This document shows positions 1 through 8,891 of a stretch of DNA of 64,000 nt, one piece after another. The position numbers and the translations under genes were made by a program. Numbering within the stretch: position 1 is the first letter of the stretch; every line of letters starts with the position of its first letter. The notes beneath the pieces are model-generated. The model saw nothing but the letters and a program-made list of their open reading frames with translations, did not search any database and was not told the DNA's origin. Source of the stretch: Solimonas marina (lineage in GTDB: Bacteria > Pseudomonadota > Gammaproteobacteria > Nevskiales > Nevskiaceae); assembly GCF_012241385.1 (NCBI RefSeq), contig NZ_JAAVXB010000004.1, positions 62,001 through 126,000 on the forward strand, in the 5' to 3' direction.

Positions 1-156
1 TGGTTTGCGGCCAGGTCCGACCGCACGCGCCAGCATCGAGCAAGCATCGGCCAGCAATCGGATACGGCCGAGTCTGTGCATCGCCCTAGACTGCGACGAT
101 GCGGAGAATGCTCGCTCGCGAGGTTCACCGCGCCATCCAAACTGCGGAGAAACGCA

Positions 157-1164
157 ATGACGCAAACGACTCTCGCACAGCGCCGCCTTGGCGCCGACGG
201 CCCACTGGTTTCGGCCATCGGCCTGGGCTGCATGGGCATGTCCGATTTCTACGGCCAACGCGACGACGCCGAATCGCTGGCGACCGTGGCGCTGGCGCTC
301 GAGCGCGGCGTCAACCTGCTCGACACGGCCGACATGTACGGCCCGTTCACGAACGAGGAACTGGTCGGCCGCGCGATCAAGGGCCGCCGCCACGAGGTGT
401 TTCTCGCCACCAAGTTCGGTATCCGGCGCGACCCCAGCGATCCGGCGGTGCGCGGCGTCAACGGTCGTCCGGAATACGTGCGCGAGGCGGTCGAAGGCAG
501 CTTGCGGCGGCTCGGCGTCGACCACATCGACCTGTACTACCAGCATCGCGTCGACCGTACGGTGCCGATCGAGGACACCGTCGGCGCCATGGCCGATCTG
601 GTTCGTGCCGGAAAGGTGCGTTATCTCGGCTTGTCGGAAGCCTCGGCGGCGACGCTGGAACGCGCGTGCCGTGTGCATCCGATCGCCGCCTTGCAGAGCG
701 AGTACTCGCTGTGGACGCGGGACGTCGACGAGCAGGGTGTCTTGGCGACCTGCCGCCGGCTCGGCGTGTCGCTGGTCGCCTACAGTCCGCTGGGCCGTGG
801 CTTTCTGTCCGGCGCCTACCGGTCACCCGACGACTTCGACGCCGACGACTACCGCCGCGACAGTCCGCGCTTCCAGGGCGAGAATTTCACGCGCAACCTG
901 GAACTGGTGGCCAAGGTCGCCGAATTCGCGGCGGCGCGTGGCTGCACGCCAGCGCAACTGGCGCTGGCCTGGGTGCTGGCACGCGGCGACGACATCGTGC
1001 CGATCCCGGGGACCAAGCGGCGCCGCTATCTCGAGGAGAACATCGGCGCACTGTCGGTGCAGCTCAGTGCCCGCGATCTGGCCGACCTCGAAGCGGTGTT
1101 CCCGGCTGGCGCGGCCGCGGGGCTGCGCTATCCCGAAGCGTCGATGGGAACGGTCGGCGGTTAG
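157..1164 (+). CDS. Aldo/keto reductase (335 aa)
   Basis: Predicted cytosolic NAD(P)H-dependent reductase of aldehydes and ketones. The protein has the (beta/alpha)8 aldo/keto reductase pattern: [13 protein letters not shown] near residues 22-33, then the catalytic tetrad as D56 (in NLLDTADMY), Y61, K86 (in LATKFG) and H130 (in YYQHR). The cofactor-binding end IPGTKRR sits near residue 285. The start at 157 is preferred over an in-frame ATG at 76 because GGAG at 146-149 lies 7 nt before it and family similarity begins there. It stands alone, convergent with the next gene, and the stops are 10 bp apart. The physiological substrate cannot be read from the sequence. Confidence 0.93.
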   Translation: MTQTTLAQRRLGADGPLVSAIGLGCMGMSDFYGQRDDAESLATVALALERGVNLLDTADMYGPFTNEELVGRAIKGRRHEVFLATKFGIRRDPSDPAVRGVNGRPEYVREAVEGSLRRLGVDHIDLYYQHRVDRTVPIEDTVGAMADLVRAGKVRYLGLSEASAATLERACRVHPIAALQSEYSLWTRDVDEQGVLATCRRLGVSLVAYSPLGRGFLSGAYRSPDDFDADDYRRDSPRFQGENFTRNLELVAKVAEFAAARGCTPAQLALAWVLARGDDIVPIPGTKRRRYLEENIGALSVQLSARDLADLEAVFPAGAAAGLRYPEASMGTVGG

Positions 1165-1174
1165 CGCTGCGCGC

Positions 1175-2725
1175 CTATCGCGGGCGTATCCAGATCGGGC
1201 TGCTGTACGCCAGCGATTCGCCGGCGGCGTTGTCGACGCGCACGAAGAACCAGTGTTCGCCGTCGGCGCCCACCGGCAGGGTGTAGCGCAGCGTGTCGCC
1301 GCGTGCGGTGAACAAGGGGCTGCCGGGACCGTCGGCCAACGGCGCGTCCGGGTCGGCGTGGTCGTAGAGCTGCAGGATGCCGTCGAATGGCGTGCCGTCG
1401 GCGCGTGAGACGCTGACGCGCAGCGCCACGCCGGCGCCGCTGTCACATTGCAGGCGCGCGCCCATCGGGTAGCCGCCGGCGTCGAGGTCGATCGTCAGAT
1501 CCTCGCCCGCGAGACGGCCGACCAGCGCATAGGTGCGCCGCGCCTTCATCGCCGCGTAGAGGCCGGCTTCGTCCAGCGATTCGGCCAATACCACGGTCTT
1601 CGGATGCGACGGCAGCGCCCAGGTCGTGTCGTGCATGTCCTCGCCGCCGATCGCGCCGACGTGCCAGCCCTGATCGAGCGCGCGCATGTAGTGGTCGGCG
1701 TAGCGGTCCTTGCGGCCGGCCTCGGGGCGGTCGCCACTGGTGCCGCTGTTGAAGACCTCGATGCCGATCATCTGCGCGTCGGTGCCGGCCACGTATTCGA
1801 AGTCGTTCCAGTTGCAGCTCGCATCGTTGTCGGACAGGCACTTGTCGCCGGGGTGGTTGAAGATTCCGAGGCCGTCCGCACCGCCGCCCAGCGCCGTGAC
1901 ACCGGCCGTGAGGTCGGGGCCGGGGGCGCGCTGCAACCAGTCCCAGAACGGCGTCATCGAGCCGACGTAGCCGCCGTCGAGCTTGGCGTTGGTGAAGTTC
2001 GACGAGAACAGCACATTGATGTGGCCGAATCGGTCCGACGTCCATTCGAAACCGCGGATCGGTACGTAGCCGTTGACGCGGTCGGCGTCCTGCTGCTGAC
2101 GCGTTGCCTCCCATTTATGAAAATCGCCGACATCCGGGACCAGGCAGGTCAGCAGGCCGGTCAGCGATTCGAAGCAGTCCGAGCCGACCGACAGGTAGAG
2201 AATGTCGTTGAGCGTGTCGGAGTGATCGGTGACCGCCACGAAATCCAGTCCGTTGTCGTGGCCGGCGACGAACACGTCGTGCGGCGTCGAATGAATGTCG
2301 CCGTCGGAATACGCCGTATGCGCGTGAATCAAGCCGCGATACGGCAGCAGCGGGCCGCCCGGTGCGTCGTCGCTGTCGCAGGCACTGGCCGTTGCCGCCG
2401 TGAAATGCGCGTTCACGGTCTGATCGCGGTCGAGCGTCAGCGTGCAGGTGTCGCCGCTGCAGGCGCCGTCGAAACCGGCGAAGCGGCCGCCGGCCGCCGC
2501 GCTGGCCGTCAGCGTGATCGTGTTGCCGGCGTCGAAGGTCGCCGCGCATTGCGTGCCGCAGTCGATACCGGCCGGAGTCGAGACCACGTCGCCATCGCCA
2601 TCGCCGTCGACGACGACCGTCAGGCGATGTTGCGATCCGCCGTCACTCGCGCCGCCGCTTCCGCCGCCGCAGCCCATCAGGGCGAACGCGCATAGCGTCG
2701 CCGACCAAAATCCCCGCATCCCCAC
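1175..2725 (-). CDS. PHP-domain metallohydrolase lipoprotein (516 aa)
   Basis: Predicted lipid-anchored enzyme facing the periplasm. Residues 1-19 are a lipoprotein signal ending in LMGC with C19 as the lipidation site, followed by a Gly/Ser-rich tether. Residues about 34-112 contain a beta-rich, two-cysteine-pair segment of the kind seen in bacterial surface repeats (VVSTPAGIDCG, then GRFAGFDGAC). From about residue 128 a PHP metal-dependent phosphoesterase domain starts: H134-A-H136, TDHSD at 166-170, FNHPGD and GGEDMH supply the usual metal ligands. It resembles CehA/McbA-type PHP hydrolases, but the substrate is unknown. Single gene, 93 bp downstream of bioA on the same strand. Confidence 0.85.
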   Translation of the reverse strand: MGMRGFWSATLCAFALMGCGGGSGGASDGGSQHRLTVVVDGDGDGDVVSTPAGIDCGTQCAATFDAGNTITLTASAAAGGRFAGFDGACSGDTCTLTLDRDQTVNAHFTAATASACDSDDAPGGPLLPYRGLIHAHTAYSDGDIHSTPHDVFVAGHDNGLDFVAVTDHSDTLNDILYLSVGSDCFESLTGLLTCLVPDVGDFHKWEATRQQQDADRVNGYVPIRGFEWTSDRFGHINVLFSSNFTNAKLDGGYVGSMTPFWDWLQRAPGPDLTAGVTALGGGADGLGIFNHPGDKCLSDNDASCNWNDFEYVAGTDAQMIGIEVFNSGTSGDRPEAGRKDRYADHYMRALDQGWHVGAIGGEDMHDTTWALPSHPKTVVLAESLDEAGLYAAMKARRTYALVGRLAGEDLTIDLDAGGYPMGARLQCDSGAGVALRVSVSRADGTPFDGILQLYDHADPDAPLADGPGSPLFTARGDTLRYTLPVGADGEHWFFVRVDNAAGESLAYSSPIWIRPR

Positions 2726-2818
2726 GGCCGCTCCCCTGCAGCGAAAGGCGGCGATGATGGACGGCGACGATGAAGCGGCGTTGACAGCCGCGAGCCTGCC
2801 GTGACGCTGTCGCAGCCG

Positions 2819-4213
2819 TCAGTCGCGTACCGCGCGCCGGATGCCTTCGGTGGCGACCTTGCACAGGGTCTCGACCTCGCGCGGGGTGATCACATACGGC
2901 GGCATGAAGTAGATGACGTTGCCGAGCGGACGCAGCAGCACGCCGTGTTCGAGGCCGTAGTTGTAGACCCGCACGCCGCGGCGCTCCTCGGACGGGAACG
3001 GTTCCTTGGTGCGAATGTTCTTGGCCAGCTCGATCGCCAGCACCATGCCTTGCTGCCGCACTTCGGCGACATGCGGCAACTGCCGCAGCTCGGCGGTTTG
3101 CGCCCACATCAGTTGCGACAGCGCGCGATTGGTGGCCAGCACGCGGGTGTCCTCGAACAGGTCCAGCGTTGCCAGTGCCGCGCGGCAGGCCAGCGGATTG
3201 CCGGTGTACGAATGCGAATGCAGAAAGGCCTTGCCTTCGCGGTACTCGGCCCAGAAGGCCTCGTAGATCGACTCGCGGGTCAGCGTCACCGCCAGCGGTA
3301 TGGTGCCGCCGGTGATGCCCTTGGACAGGCACATGAAGTCCGGCGTGATGCCCGGTTGCGCGTCCTCGTCGAAGCCCGGCGGCGGCGCCCAGTCGCAGCC
3401 GAACAAGCGGCCGGTGCGACCGAAGCCGACCGCGATCTCGTCGGCAATCAGATGCACGCCGTGACGGTCGCAGGCCTCGCGCAACAGGGTCAGGTACAGC
3501 GGGTGATACATGCGCATGCCGCCCGCGCACTGGATCAGCGGCTCGACGATCACCGCGCAGACCTCGTCGGCGTGCTGTTCCAGCGCCCGCTCCATGTGCC
3601 AGAACTGGCGGCGCGTGTAGTCCTCCCACGATTCACCGGCGCCGCGCGGGTAGCAGTCGGGCGACGGAACATGGATCGGTTCGAGCAGCAGCGGCGCGTA
3701 GGTGTCGCGGTACATGCTCGGGCCGCCCATCGCCAGCGCGCCCAGCGTCTCGCCGTGGTAGCTGTTTTCGAGCGCGATGAAGCGGGTCTTCTTCGTCTGG
3801 CCGGTATTGCGCCAGTAGTGGAAGCTCATCTTCAGCGCGACTTCGACCGCCGACGAGCCGTTGTCGGCATAGAAGCAGCGATTCAGGCCCGGCGGTGCCA
3901 GACGCACCAGACGTTCCGACAGCTCGACGATCGGCGCATGCGTGAAGCCGGCCAGCATCACATGGTCGAGCTCGTCGAGCTGGGCCTTCAGCGCCTCGAC
4001 AATCGCCGGATGGCGGTGGCCGAAGATATTGGTCCACCACGAGCTGACGGCGTCGAGATAACGCTTGCCCTCGAAATCCTCCAGCCACACGCCGTCGGCG
4101 CGCTTGACGGGAATCATCGGCAGCGTCGGCGCCTCGCCGTCGTGATCGCGCATCTGCGTGCAGGGGTGCCAGACGTGCGCCAGCGAGCGCGTTTTCCAAT
4201 GGTCGTTGTTCAT
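2819..4213 (-). CDS. bioA: Adenosylmethionine-8-amino-7-oxononanoate aminotransferase (464 aa)
   Basis: Catalyses the SAM-dependent transamination of KAPA to DAPA in biotin synthesis; cytosolic, PLP-dependent. The N-terminus WHPCTQM, the SSWWTNIFGHRHP segment near residues 57-69, YHGETLGALAMGG, the aspartate segment HLIDEIAVGFGRTG (here HLIADEIAVGFG) and the PLP-lysine segment CLSKGITGG are diagnostic for BioA rather than for a general class III aminotransferase. Length is normal. No other bio gene is nearby, so it is detached from a biotin operon. The 134-bp divergent region to 4348 shows no convincing BirA operator: only a half-like TTGTAAC is present. Confidence 0.96.
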   Translation of the reverse strand: MNNDHWKTRSLAHVWHPCTQMRDHDGEAPTLPMIPVKRADGVWLEDFEGKRYLDAVSSWWTNIFGHRHPAIVEALKAQLDELDHVMLAGFTHAPIVELSERLVRLAPPGLNRCFYADNGSSAVEVALKMSFHYWRNTGQTKKTRFIALENSYHGETLGALAMGGPSMYRDTYAPLLLEPIHVPSPDCYPRGAGESWEDYTRRQFWHMERALEQHADEVCAVIVEPLIQCAGGMRMYHPLYLTLLREACDRHGVHLIADEIAVGFGRTGRLFGCDWAPPPGFDEDAQPGITPDFMCLSKGITGGTIPLAVTLTRESIYEAFWAEYREGKAFLHSHSYTGNPLACRAALATLDLFEDTRVLATNRALSQLMWAQTAELRQLPHVAEVRQQGMVLAIELAKNIRTKEPFPSEERRGVRVYNYGLEHGVLLRPLGNVIYFMPPYVITPREVETLCKVATEGIRRAVRD

Positions 4214-4347
4214 GAATTCGTTGCGCTGACGGCGCGGACAGGTCTGTGGCCGTCGATAGAAAATCGTTGTGAATTGTAACGGGCGTGCGGTTGTGGCCGC
4301 CGCGCTGCTTATGCTCTGGGCGTCAAAACATGATGCCGGGAGTTTTC

Positions 4348-5175
4348 ATGCCTAAGATTCCATATTCCGAGAAGCTGATCGACCGCCGCGCAGCCCTGAG
4401 CCTGTTTGGCGGTGCGGCCGGCGCGCTGGTGCTGGCCGCCTGCGGCGGCGGGAGCAGCATAGACGACAGCAGCAGTGCGAGCAGCAGCAGCGACAGCTCG
4501 TCGAGCAGCGATTCCAGCAGCAGCGGTTCGTCGTCGTCGAGCTGCACCGAAATTCCGTCGGAGACCGGCGGGCCGTACCCGGCCGACGGTTCGCAGTCCG
4601 GTGTCACCAACGTGCTGAACAACAGCAGTGTGATTCGCAGCGACATCACCAGTGATTTCGACGGCACGGATACGCAGGATGGCGTACCGCTGACGCTGAC
4701 GATCACCGTCGAGGACACCGGCAGCAGTTGCGGTCTGGTCGAAGGTGCTGCCGTCTATGTCTGGCACTGCAACGCCGACGGCGAATACTCGGTTTATTCG
4801 AGTACGGCCAACGGCAATCACACCAACAACACCTTCCTGCGCGGTGTGCAAGTCACCGACGGCGCCGGGCAGGTGACGTTCACGACCATCTATCCCGGCC
4901 GCTACACCGGCCGTGCGACGCACATTCACGTCGAGGTCTACGCCGACGACAGCTTCGAAACCTTGCTGAAGACTACGCAGTTGGCGTTCGACGAAGACAT
5001 CAACGATCTGGTCTATGCCACCAGCGACTATTCCGAAAGCGAGGCGACGCAGGAGACGACCAACGACGAGGACAATGTCTTCGAGGACGGCTATTCCGAC
5101 GAGATGCTGAGCTTCTCCGGCAGCGTCAGCAGCGGCTACATTGCGACCATCACGATGGGCGTGCCGGCTACCTGA
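4348..5175 (+). CDS. Tat-exported intradiol dioxygenase-like lipoprotein (275 aa)
   Basis: Looks like an exported non-haem iron protein of the intradiol ring-cleavage dioxygenase superfamily. Residues 12-32 form a twin-arginine lipoprotein signal: DRRAALSLFGG, hydrophobic core, LAAC with C32 as the lipidated residue. A serine/aspartate-rich linker of about 35 residues follows. The core carries the four expected Fe(III) ligands: one tyrosine in WHCNADGEYS, a second in IYPGRYTGRATHIH, and the two histidines of HIH. The start at 4348 is chosen because GGGAG at 4338-4342 precedes it by 5 nt; ATGs at 4330 and 4333 lack this. Substrate unknown. Similar exported proteins exist outside aromatic-degradation operons, as here, where neighbours are biotin and arginine genes. 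Confidence 0.85.
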   Translation: MPKIPYSEKLIDRRAALSLFGGAAGALVLAACGGGSSIDDSSSASSSSDSSSSSDSSSSGSSSSSCTEIPSETGGPYPADGSQSGVTNVLNNSSVIRSDITSDFDGTDTQDGVPLTLTITVEDTGSSCGLVEGAAVYVWHCNADGEYSVYSSTANGNHTNNTFLRGVQVTDGAGQVTFTTIYPGRYTGRATHIHVEVYADDSFETLLKTTQLAFDEDINDLVYATSDYSESEATQETTNDEDNVFEDGYSDEMLSFSGSVSSGYIATITMGVPAT

Positions 5176-5182
5176 GCCGGCG

Positions 5183-6499
5183 CTAGAGATCCTTGACCAG
5201 TACCAGCGAGTTGCGCTGGAAGTTGTAGAGGCGCTGCTTCTGCGCCGGCAGTTCGTCGGGACCGGCCTTGCGGAAGCCGTGTTCGATGAACCAGTGCGGC
5301 GTATGCGTGGTGAGACTGAACAGCTTGGTCAAACCCAATGACCGCGCTTCGGCCTCGACGCGCTTGAGCAGCGCCGCGGCGTGGCCGGCGCGCTGGTAGC
5401 CGGGGTGGACGGCAACGCAGGCCAGCTCGCCCATGCCGTTCTGCGGGAACGGGAACAGTGCGCAGCAGGCGATGACCAGGCCGTCGCGGACGATGACGTT
5501 GAAGTGCTGGATGTCGAGCTCGAGCTGTTCGCGCGAGCGTGGCACCAGCACGTTGTTGCGCTCGAGCGGCTGAATCAGCGCCATCACGCCGCCGACGTCC
5601 TCGATGGTGGCGTCGCGGGTCGCTTCGTAGTCGGCGTCCGAGTACAGCATCAGGCCGACGCCGTCGCGCGTGTACAGCTCGCGCAGCAGCGCACCGTCCT
5701 CGTGGCCGACCAGATGTACGCGCTTGACGCCGCCGCGCGTCGCGGCCAGCGCCGCCTGCAGGTAGCCGCGGTCAAGTGTGCTCAAGCTGTCGCCATCGAG
5801 CAGCCGTTCGCCTTCGGCCCAGCTCAACTGGCCGGCATCGCCGGTATTGTCGGCGATCGGCCACTGCTCGGGATTGGTCGGCGTCACGAATACCAGCTTG
5901 TCGGCTTCCATCGCCACTGCGACCGCTGTCGCTAGATCCTCGGCGCGCAGGTTGAAGGTCTCGCCGGTCGGCGAATAGCCGATCGGCGAGAGCAGGGCGA
6001 TGCGGTCCTGTTCGAGGACGTGACGGATGGTCTCGGTATCGACGCGGCGGACTTCGCCGGTGAACTGGTGATCGACACCATGGCGTACGCCGACCGGTTT
6101 GGCGGTGATCCAGTTGCCGCCCGACACGCGCAGCCGCGAGCCGCCCATCGGCGTCGACACCAGCGATGTCGACAGCCGTGCCTCGATGTCCATGCGCACG
6201 CTGCCGGCCGCTGCCTTGACGCATTCGAGGGCGGCTCGATCAGTGACGCGGACGTTGTCGACGAGCTGCGCGGTCAGCCCTTGCGCCTGCAGCTTGGCGT
6301 CGATCTGCGGGCGGATGCCGTGCACCAGCACCAGCTTGACGCCGAGGCTGTGCAGCAGCGCGATGTCGTAGATCAGCGAGTCGAAATCGGCGCGCTCGGC
6401 CGCCTCGCCACCGAAGGCGATGACGAACACGCGGCCGTTGTGCGCGTGCACATACGGCGCGCAGCCGCGCAGCACGGAGACGAAGTCGGTGGGTTCCAT
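5183..6499 (-). CDS. argA: Amino-acid N-acetyltransferase (438 aa)
   Basis: First step of arginine synthesis: glutamate plus acetyl-CoA gives N-acetylglutamate. Residues about 20-280 are an amino-acid-kinase fold (VFVIAFGGEAAE, LVLVHGIRPQID) that normally binds arginine for feedback control. Residues about 290-438 are a GNAT acetyltransferase (ELACVAVHPGYQRAGHAAALL is the acetyl-CoA loop). Length matches E. coli ArgA (443). The frame stays open far upstream, but similarity begins at MEPTDFV, and a TATAAT at 6506-6511 on this strand ends 6 nt before that ATG. The message may therefore be leaderless. Convergent with the dioxygenase-like gene, stops 7 bp apart. Confidence 0.95.
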   Translation of the reverse strand: MEPTDFVSVLRGCAPYVHAHNGRVFVIAFGGEAAERADFDSLIYDIALLHSLGVKLVLVHGIRPQIDAKLQAQGLTAQLVDNVRVTDRAALECVKAAAGSVRMDIEARLSTSLVSTPMGGSRLRVSGGNWITAKPVGVRHGVDHQFTGEVRRVDTETIRHVLEQDRIALLSPIGYSPTGETFNLRAEDLATAVAVAMEADKLVFVTPTNPEQWPIADNTGDAGQLSWAEGERLLDGDSLSTLDRGYLQAALAATRGGVKRVHLVGHEDGALLRELYTRDGVGLMLYSDADYEATRDATIEDVGGVMALIQPLERNNVLVPRSREQLELDIQHFNVIVRDGLVIACCALFPFPQNGMGELACVAVHPGYQRAGHAAALLKRVEAEARSLGLTKLFSLTTHTPHWFIEHGFRKAGPDELPAQKQRLYNFQRNSLVLVKDL

Positions 6500-6505
6500 G
6501 CGTCG

Positions 6506-6511
6506 ATTATA
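6506..6511 (-). promoter_or_regulatory. -10 box TATAAT immediately upstream of argA
   Basis: A perfect TATAAT on the minus strand ends 6 nt before the argA ATG. The expected transcription start coincides with the start codon, and no Shine-Dalgarno could fit. No TTGACA-like box lies 16-18 nt upstream. On the plus strand a TTGACA at 6524-6529 and TATAAA at 6560-6565 face the CoA-transferase gene but are 30 nt apart, too far for one promoter. Confidence 0.55.
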
Positions 6512-6670
6512 AGGGCGCGCGGCTTGACACAGATCATGGAGAAGCACGGCGCGCACCCCTATAAAGGGCGCTGAATCGCTAGAATGGCGGGCGCTGCGGT
6601 TGCCGTGGGGACGGCGCCGGCTGGACAGCATTCGTCGTTCGGGGCCGACAACGAATTGCGAGGAGAGGTC

Positions 6671-8185
6671 ATGCATCACGAACGTATCCGCCGTCCCGGT
6701 CTGGCGCAGCGCGTCGTCAGCGCCGACGAAGCCGCCACCCTGATCCGCGACGGCATGACCGTCGGCATGAGCGGCTTTACCCGCGCCGGCGACTGCAAGG
6801 CCGTGCCTTTGGCGCTGGCCGAACGCGCCGCCCGCGATCCGCTGAAGATCTCGCTGTTGACCGGCGCCTCGCTCGGCAACGACATCGACAAGATTCTCGC
6901 CGAGGCCGACGTCATTGCGCGGCGCATGCCGTTCCAGGCCGACCCGACGCTGCGCCGCAAGATCAACGCTGGCGAGGTGATGTTCGTCGACCAGCATCTG
7001 TCGGAGACCGTCGAACAGTTGCGCGGTCGGCAGTTGCCGCCGGTCGACATTGCCGTCGTCGAAGCCACGGCGATCACCGAACAGGGCGGCATCGTGCCGA
7101 CCACGTCGGTCGGCAATTCGGCGAGCTTCGCGATCCTCGCCGAGAAGATCATCGTCGAGATCAACCTGAAGATGCCGACGGCGCTCGAAGGCCTGCACGA
7201 CATCTACATTCCCACCTATCGCCCGCATCGCCTGCCGATTCCGCTGATCGCGCCCGAGCAGCGCATCGGCGTGCCGTACATCCCGGTAGACCCGGAGAAG
7301 ATCGCGGCGATCGTCATCACCGACAAGGCCGACAGCCCGTCCAACGTGCTGCCGCCGGACGCCGAGACGCGGGCGATCGCCGGGCACCTCGACGACTTCC
7401 TGCGCAACGAGGTCCGCCACGGGCGCTTGCCGCTGTCACTGCAGCCGCTGCAGGCCGGCATCGGCACGATCGCCAATTCCGTGCTGCACGGCCTGATCGA
7501 CTCGCAGTTTTCGAATCTGAAGATGTATTCGGAGGTGCTGCAGGACAGCACCATCGAGCTGATCGACGCCGGCAAGCTGAGCTTCGCCTCAGCGTCGTCG
7601 ATCACGCTGTCGGCACCGCTCTACGAGCGCGTGCTGGCCGACATCGAACGTTACAAGCAGCACCTGATCCTGCGTCCGCAGGAGATCAGCAATCATCCGG
7701 AAGTGATCCGCCGCCTCGGCCTGATCACCATCAACACGGCGCTGGAGTGCGACATCTACGGCAACGTCAATTCGACGCATGTCGGCGGCACGCACATGAT
7801 GAACGGCATCGGCGGCTCCGGCGACTTCGCGCGCAATGCGCACCTGTCGGTGTTCGTCACCAAGTCGATCGCCAAGAACGGCGACATCTCCAGCATCGTG
7901 CCGTTCGTCGCGCACGTCGATCACACCGAGCATGACGTCGACCTGATCGTTACCGAGCAAGGCCTTGCCGACCTGCGGGGTCTGGCGCCGCGCGAGCGCG
8001 CCAAGCTCATCATCGAGCGCTGCGTGCACCCGATTTATCGCGATGCGATGCGCGACTACTTCCGCGACGCCTGCAAGCGCGGCGGGCAGACCCCGCACAT
8101 TCTCGAAGAGGCGATCGCCTGGCATACGCGCTACCGCGACACCGGCACGATGCGCAGCGTCACTGCGTCGTCGGCGGCCGCCTGA
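6671..8185 (+). CDS. Acetyl-CoA hydrolase / succinate CoA-transferase family protein (504 aa)
   Basis: Class I CoA-transferase, likely moving CoA between succinyl-CoA (or propionyl-CoA) and acetate or succinate. The catalytic glutamate is E288 in KMYSEVLQDS, which forms the glutamyl-CoA thioester in AarC-like enzymes. GGIVPTTSVGNSAS near 140 and the oxyanion loop GIGGSGDFARNAH in the C-terminal half are also family marks. AGGAGAGG at 6661-6668 fixes the start. Which acyl pair is used cannot be told from sequence: propionyl-CoA:succinate CoA-transferase, succinyl-CoA:acetate CoA-transferase and acetyl-CoA hydrolase are all in this family. Divergent from argA. Confidence 0.9.
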   Translation: MHHERIRRPGLAQRVVSADEAATLIRDGMTVGMSGFTRAGDCKAVPLALAERAARDPLKISLLTGASLGNDIDKILAEADVIARRMPFQADPTLRRKINAGEVMFVDQHLSETVEQLRGRQLPPVDIAVVEATAITEQGGIVPTTSVGNSASFAILAEKIIVEINLKMPTALEGLHDIYIPTYRPHRLPIPLIAPEQRIGVPYIPVDPEKIAAIVITDKADSPSNVLPPDAETRAIAGHLDDFLRNEVRHGRLPLSLQPLQAGIGTIANSVLHGLIDSQFSNLKMYSEVLQDSTIELIDAGKLSFASASSITLSAPLYERVLADIERYKQHLILRPQEISNHPEVIRRLGLITINTALECDIYGNVNSTHVGGTHMMNGIGGSGDFARNAHLSVFVTKSIAKNGDISSIVPFVAHVDHTEHDVDLIVTEQGLADLRGLAPRERAKLIIERCVHPIYRDAMRDYFRDACKRGGQTPHILEEAIAWHTRYRDTGTMRSVTASSAAA

Positions 8186-8224
8186 GCACGCGTTCGATGT
8201 AGCGGGCGGGGCGGCCCCGCCCGC

Positions 8225-8230
8225 TACAAT
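8225..8230 (+). promoter_or_regulatory. -10-like TACAAT 7 nt before the LON-domain gene
   Basis: TACAAT is followed by seven bases and then the ATG at 8238, the same geometry as upstream of argA, the UPF0149 gene and the DUF4124 gene. The preceding 8206-8224 contains an inverted GCGGGCGGGG/CCCCGCCCGC that could act as a hairpin for the upstream gene. No clear -35 box is visible. Confidence 0.45.
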
Positions 8231-8237
8231 CGCCGGC

Positions 8238-8822
8238 ATGCAGACGCTGGACATCCCGATCTTCCCGCTGGGCACGGTGCTGTACCCGGCCGGGCTGTTG
8301 CCGCTGCGTATTTTCGAGCCGCGCTACGTCGACATGACCAAGGCCTGCATCGCCGACGACAGCGTGTTCGGCGTGTGTCTGATCCGTGCCGGCTTCGAGG
8401 TCGGCACGCCGGCGATTCCGTGTGAGATTGGTTGCACCGCGCGTATTGCCGAGTGGGATGTACCGGAGCCGGGCTTGTTCACGCTGAGCGCGAGCGGCGA
8501 GTCGGTGTTTCGCTTGCTCGATCGTCGAACGCAGGTCGATGGCTTGATCGTCGGCACCGTCGAGTTGCGCGAGCCGGCCGAGCCGGTCGGCGTCCCGGGC
8601 GCACAGCAGTGGATGGTCGAGCTGCTGCAAAAACTGACGATCGAGCTTGGCGAGCAGCGTTTCCCGCAGCCCTCACGCTTCGACGACGCCAGCTGGGTCG
8701 CCTATCGTCTGCTGGAACTGATGGCGATTACGCCGGAGCGCAAGCAGCGCCTGCTCGAACTCAACGATCCCTTGGCCGTGCTGACCGAAGTCGCGACCTT
8801 GATCCGCGCCACCGGCGACTGA
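8238..8822 (+). CDS. LON-substrate-binding-domain protein (194 aa)
   Basis: Consists of a single LON N-terminal (substrate-recognition) domain without the AAA or protease parts of Lon. The opening IPIFPLGTVLYPAGLLPLRIFEPRYVDM is the domain's signature, followed by FGVCLI and GCTARI strands and a helical C-terminus. Such stand-alone proteins are common in proteobacteria; their role (peptide or protein binding, possibly a protease adaptor) is not established. The ATG at 8238 is chosen because it begins the conserved fold and sits 7 nt after a TACAAT. No Shine-Dalgarno is present, consistent with a near-leaderless transcript. Confidence 0.88.
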   Translation: MQTLDIPIFPLGTVLYPAGLLPLRIFEPRYVDMTKACIADDSVFGVCLIRAGFEVGTPAIPCEIGCTARIAEWDVPEPGLFTLSASGESVFRLLDRRTQVDGLIVGTVELREPAEPVGVPGAQQWMVELLQKLTIELGEQRFPQPSRFDDASWVAYRLLELMAITPERKQRLLELNDPLAVLTEVATLIRATGD

Positions 8823-8848
8823 GTTGACGCCCACGACCGGGCGCCCAC

Positions 8849-8874
8849 AAAAAAGGCCGCCCGGTGGGCGGCCT
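8849..8874 (-). terminator. Rho-independent terminator of the RcnB-like gene
   Basis: A 9-bp perfect stem (AGGCCGCCC at 8854-8862 with GGGCGGCCT at 8866-8874) and a 3-nt loop is followed on the minus strand by six U (A at 8849-8854). It lies 18 bp past the minus-strand gene's stop. It may also slow plus-strand readthrough, but there it lacks a U tract. Confidence 0.85.
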
Positions 8875-8891
8875 GTCTCGTCAAAGCGGTC

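Noticed and set aside
4214-4347. A BirA operator upstream of bioA
   Set aside because: Only one half-like TTGTAAC is present; the second half at the required distance is missing.
6500-7420. N-terminal extension of argA by about 307 codons
   Set aside because: It runs antisense through the CoA-transferase gene; ArgA similarity and normal length begin at 6499, preceded by TATAAT.
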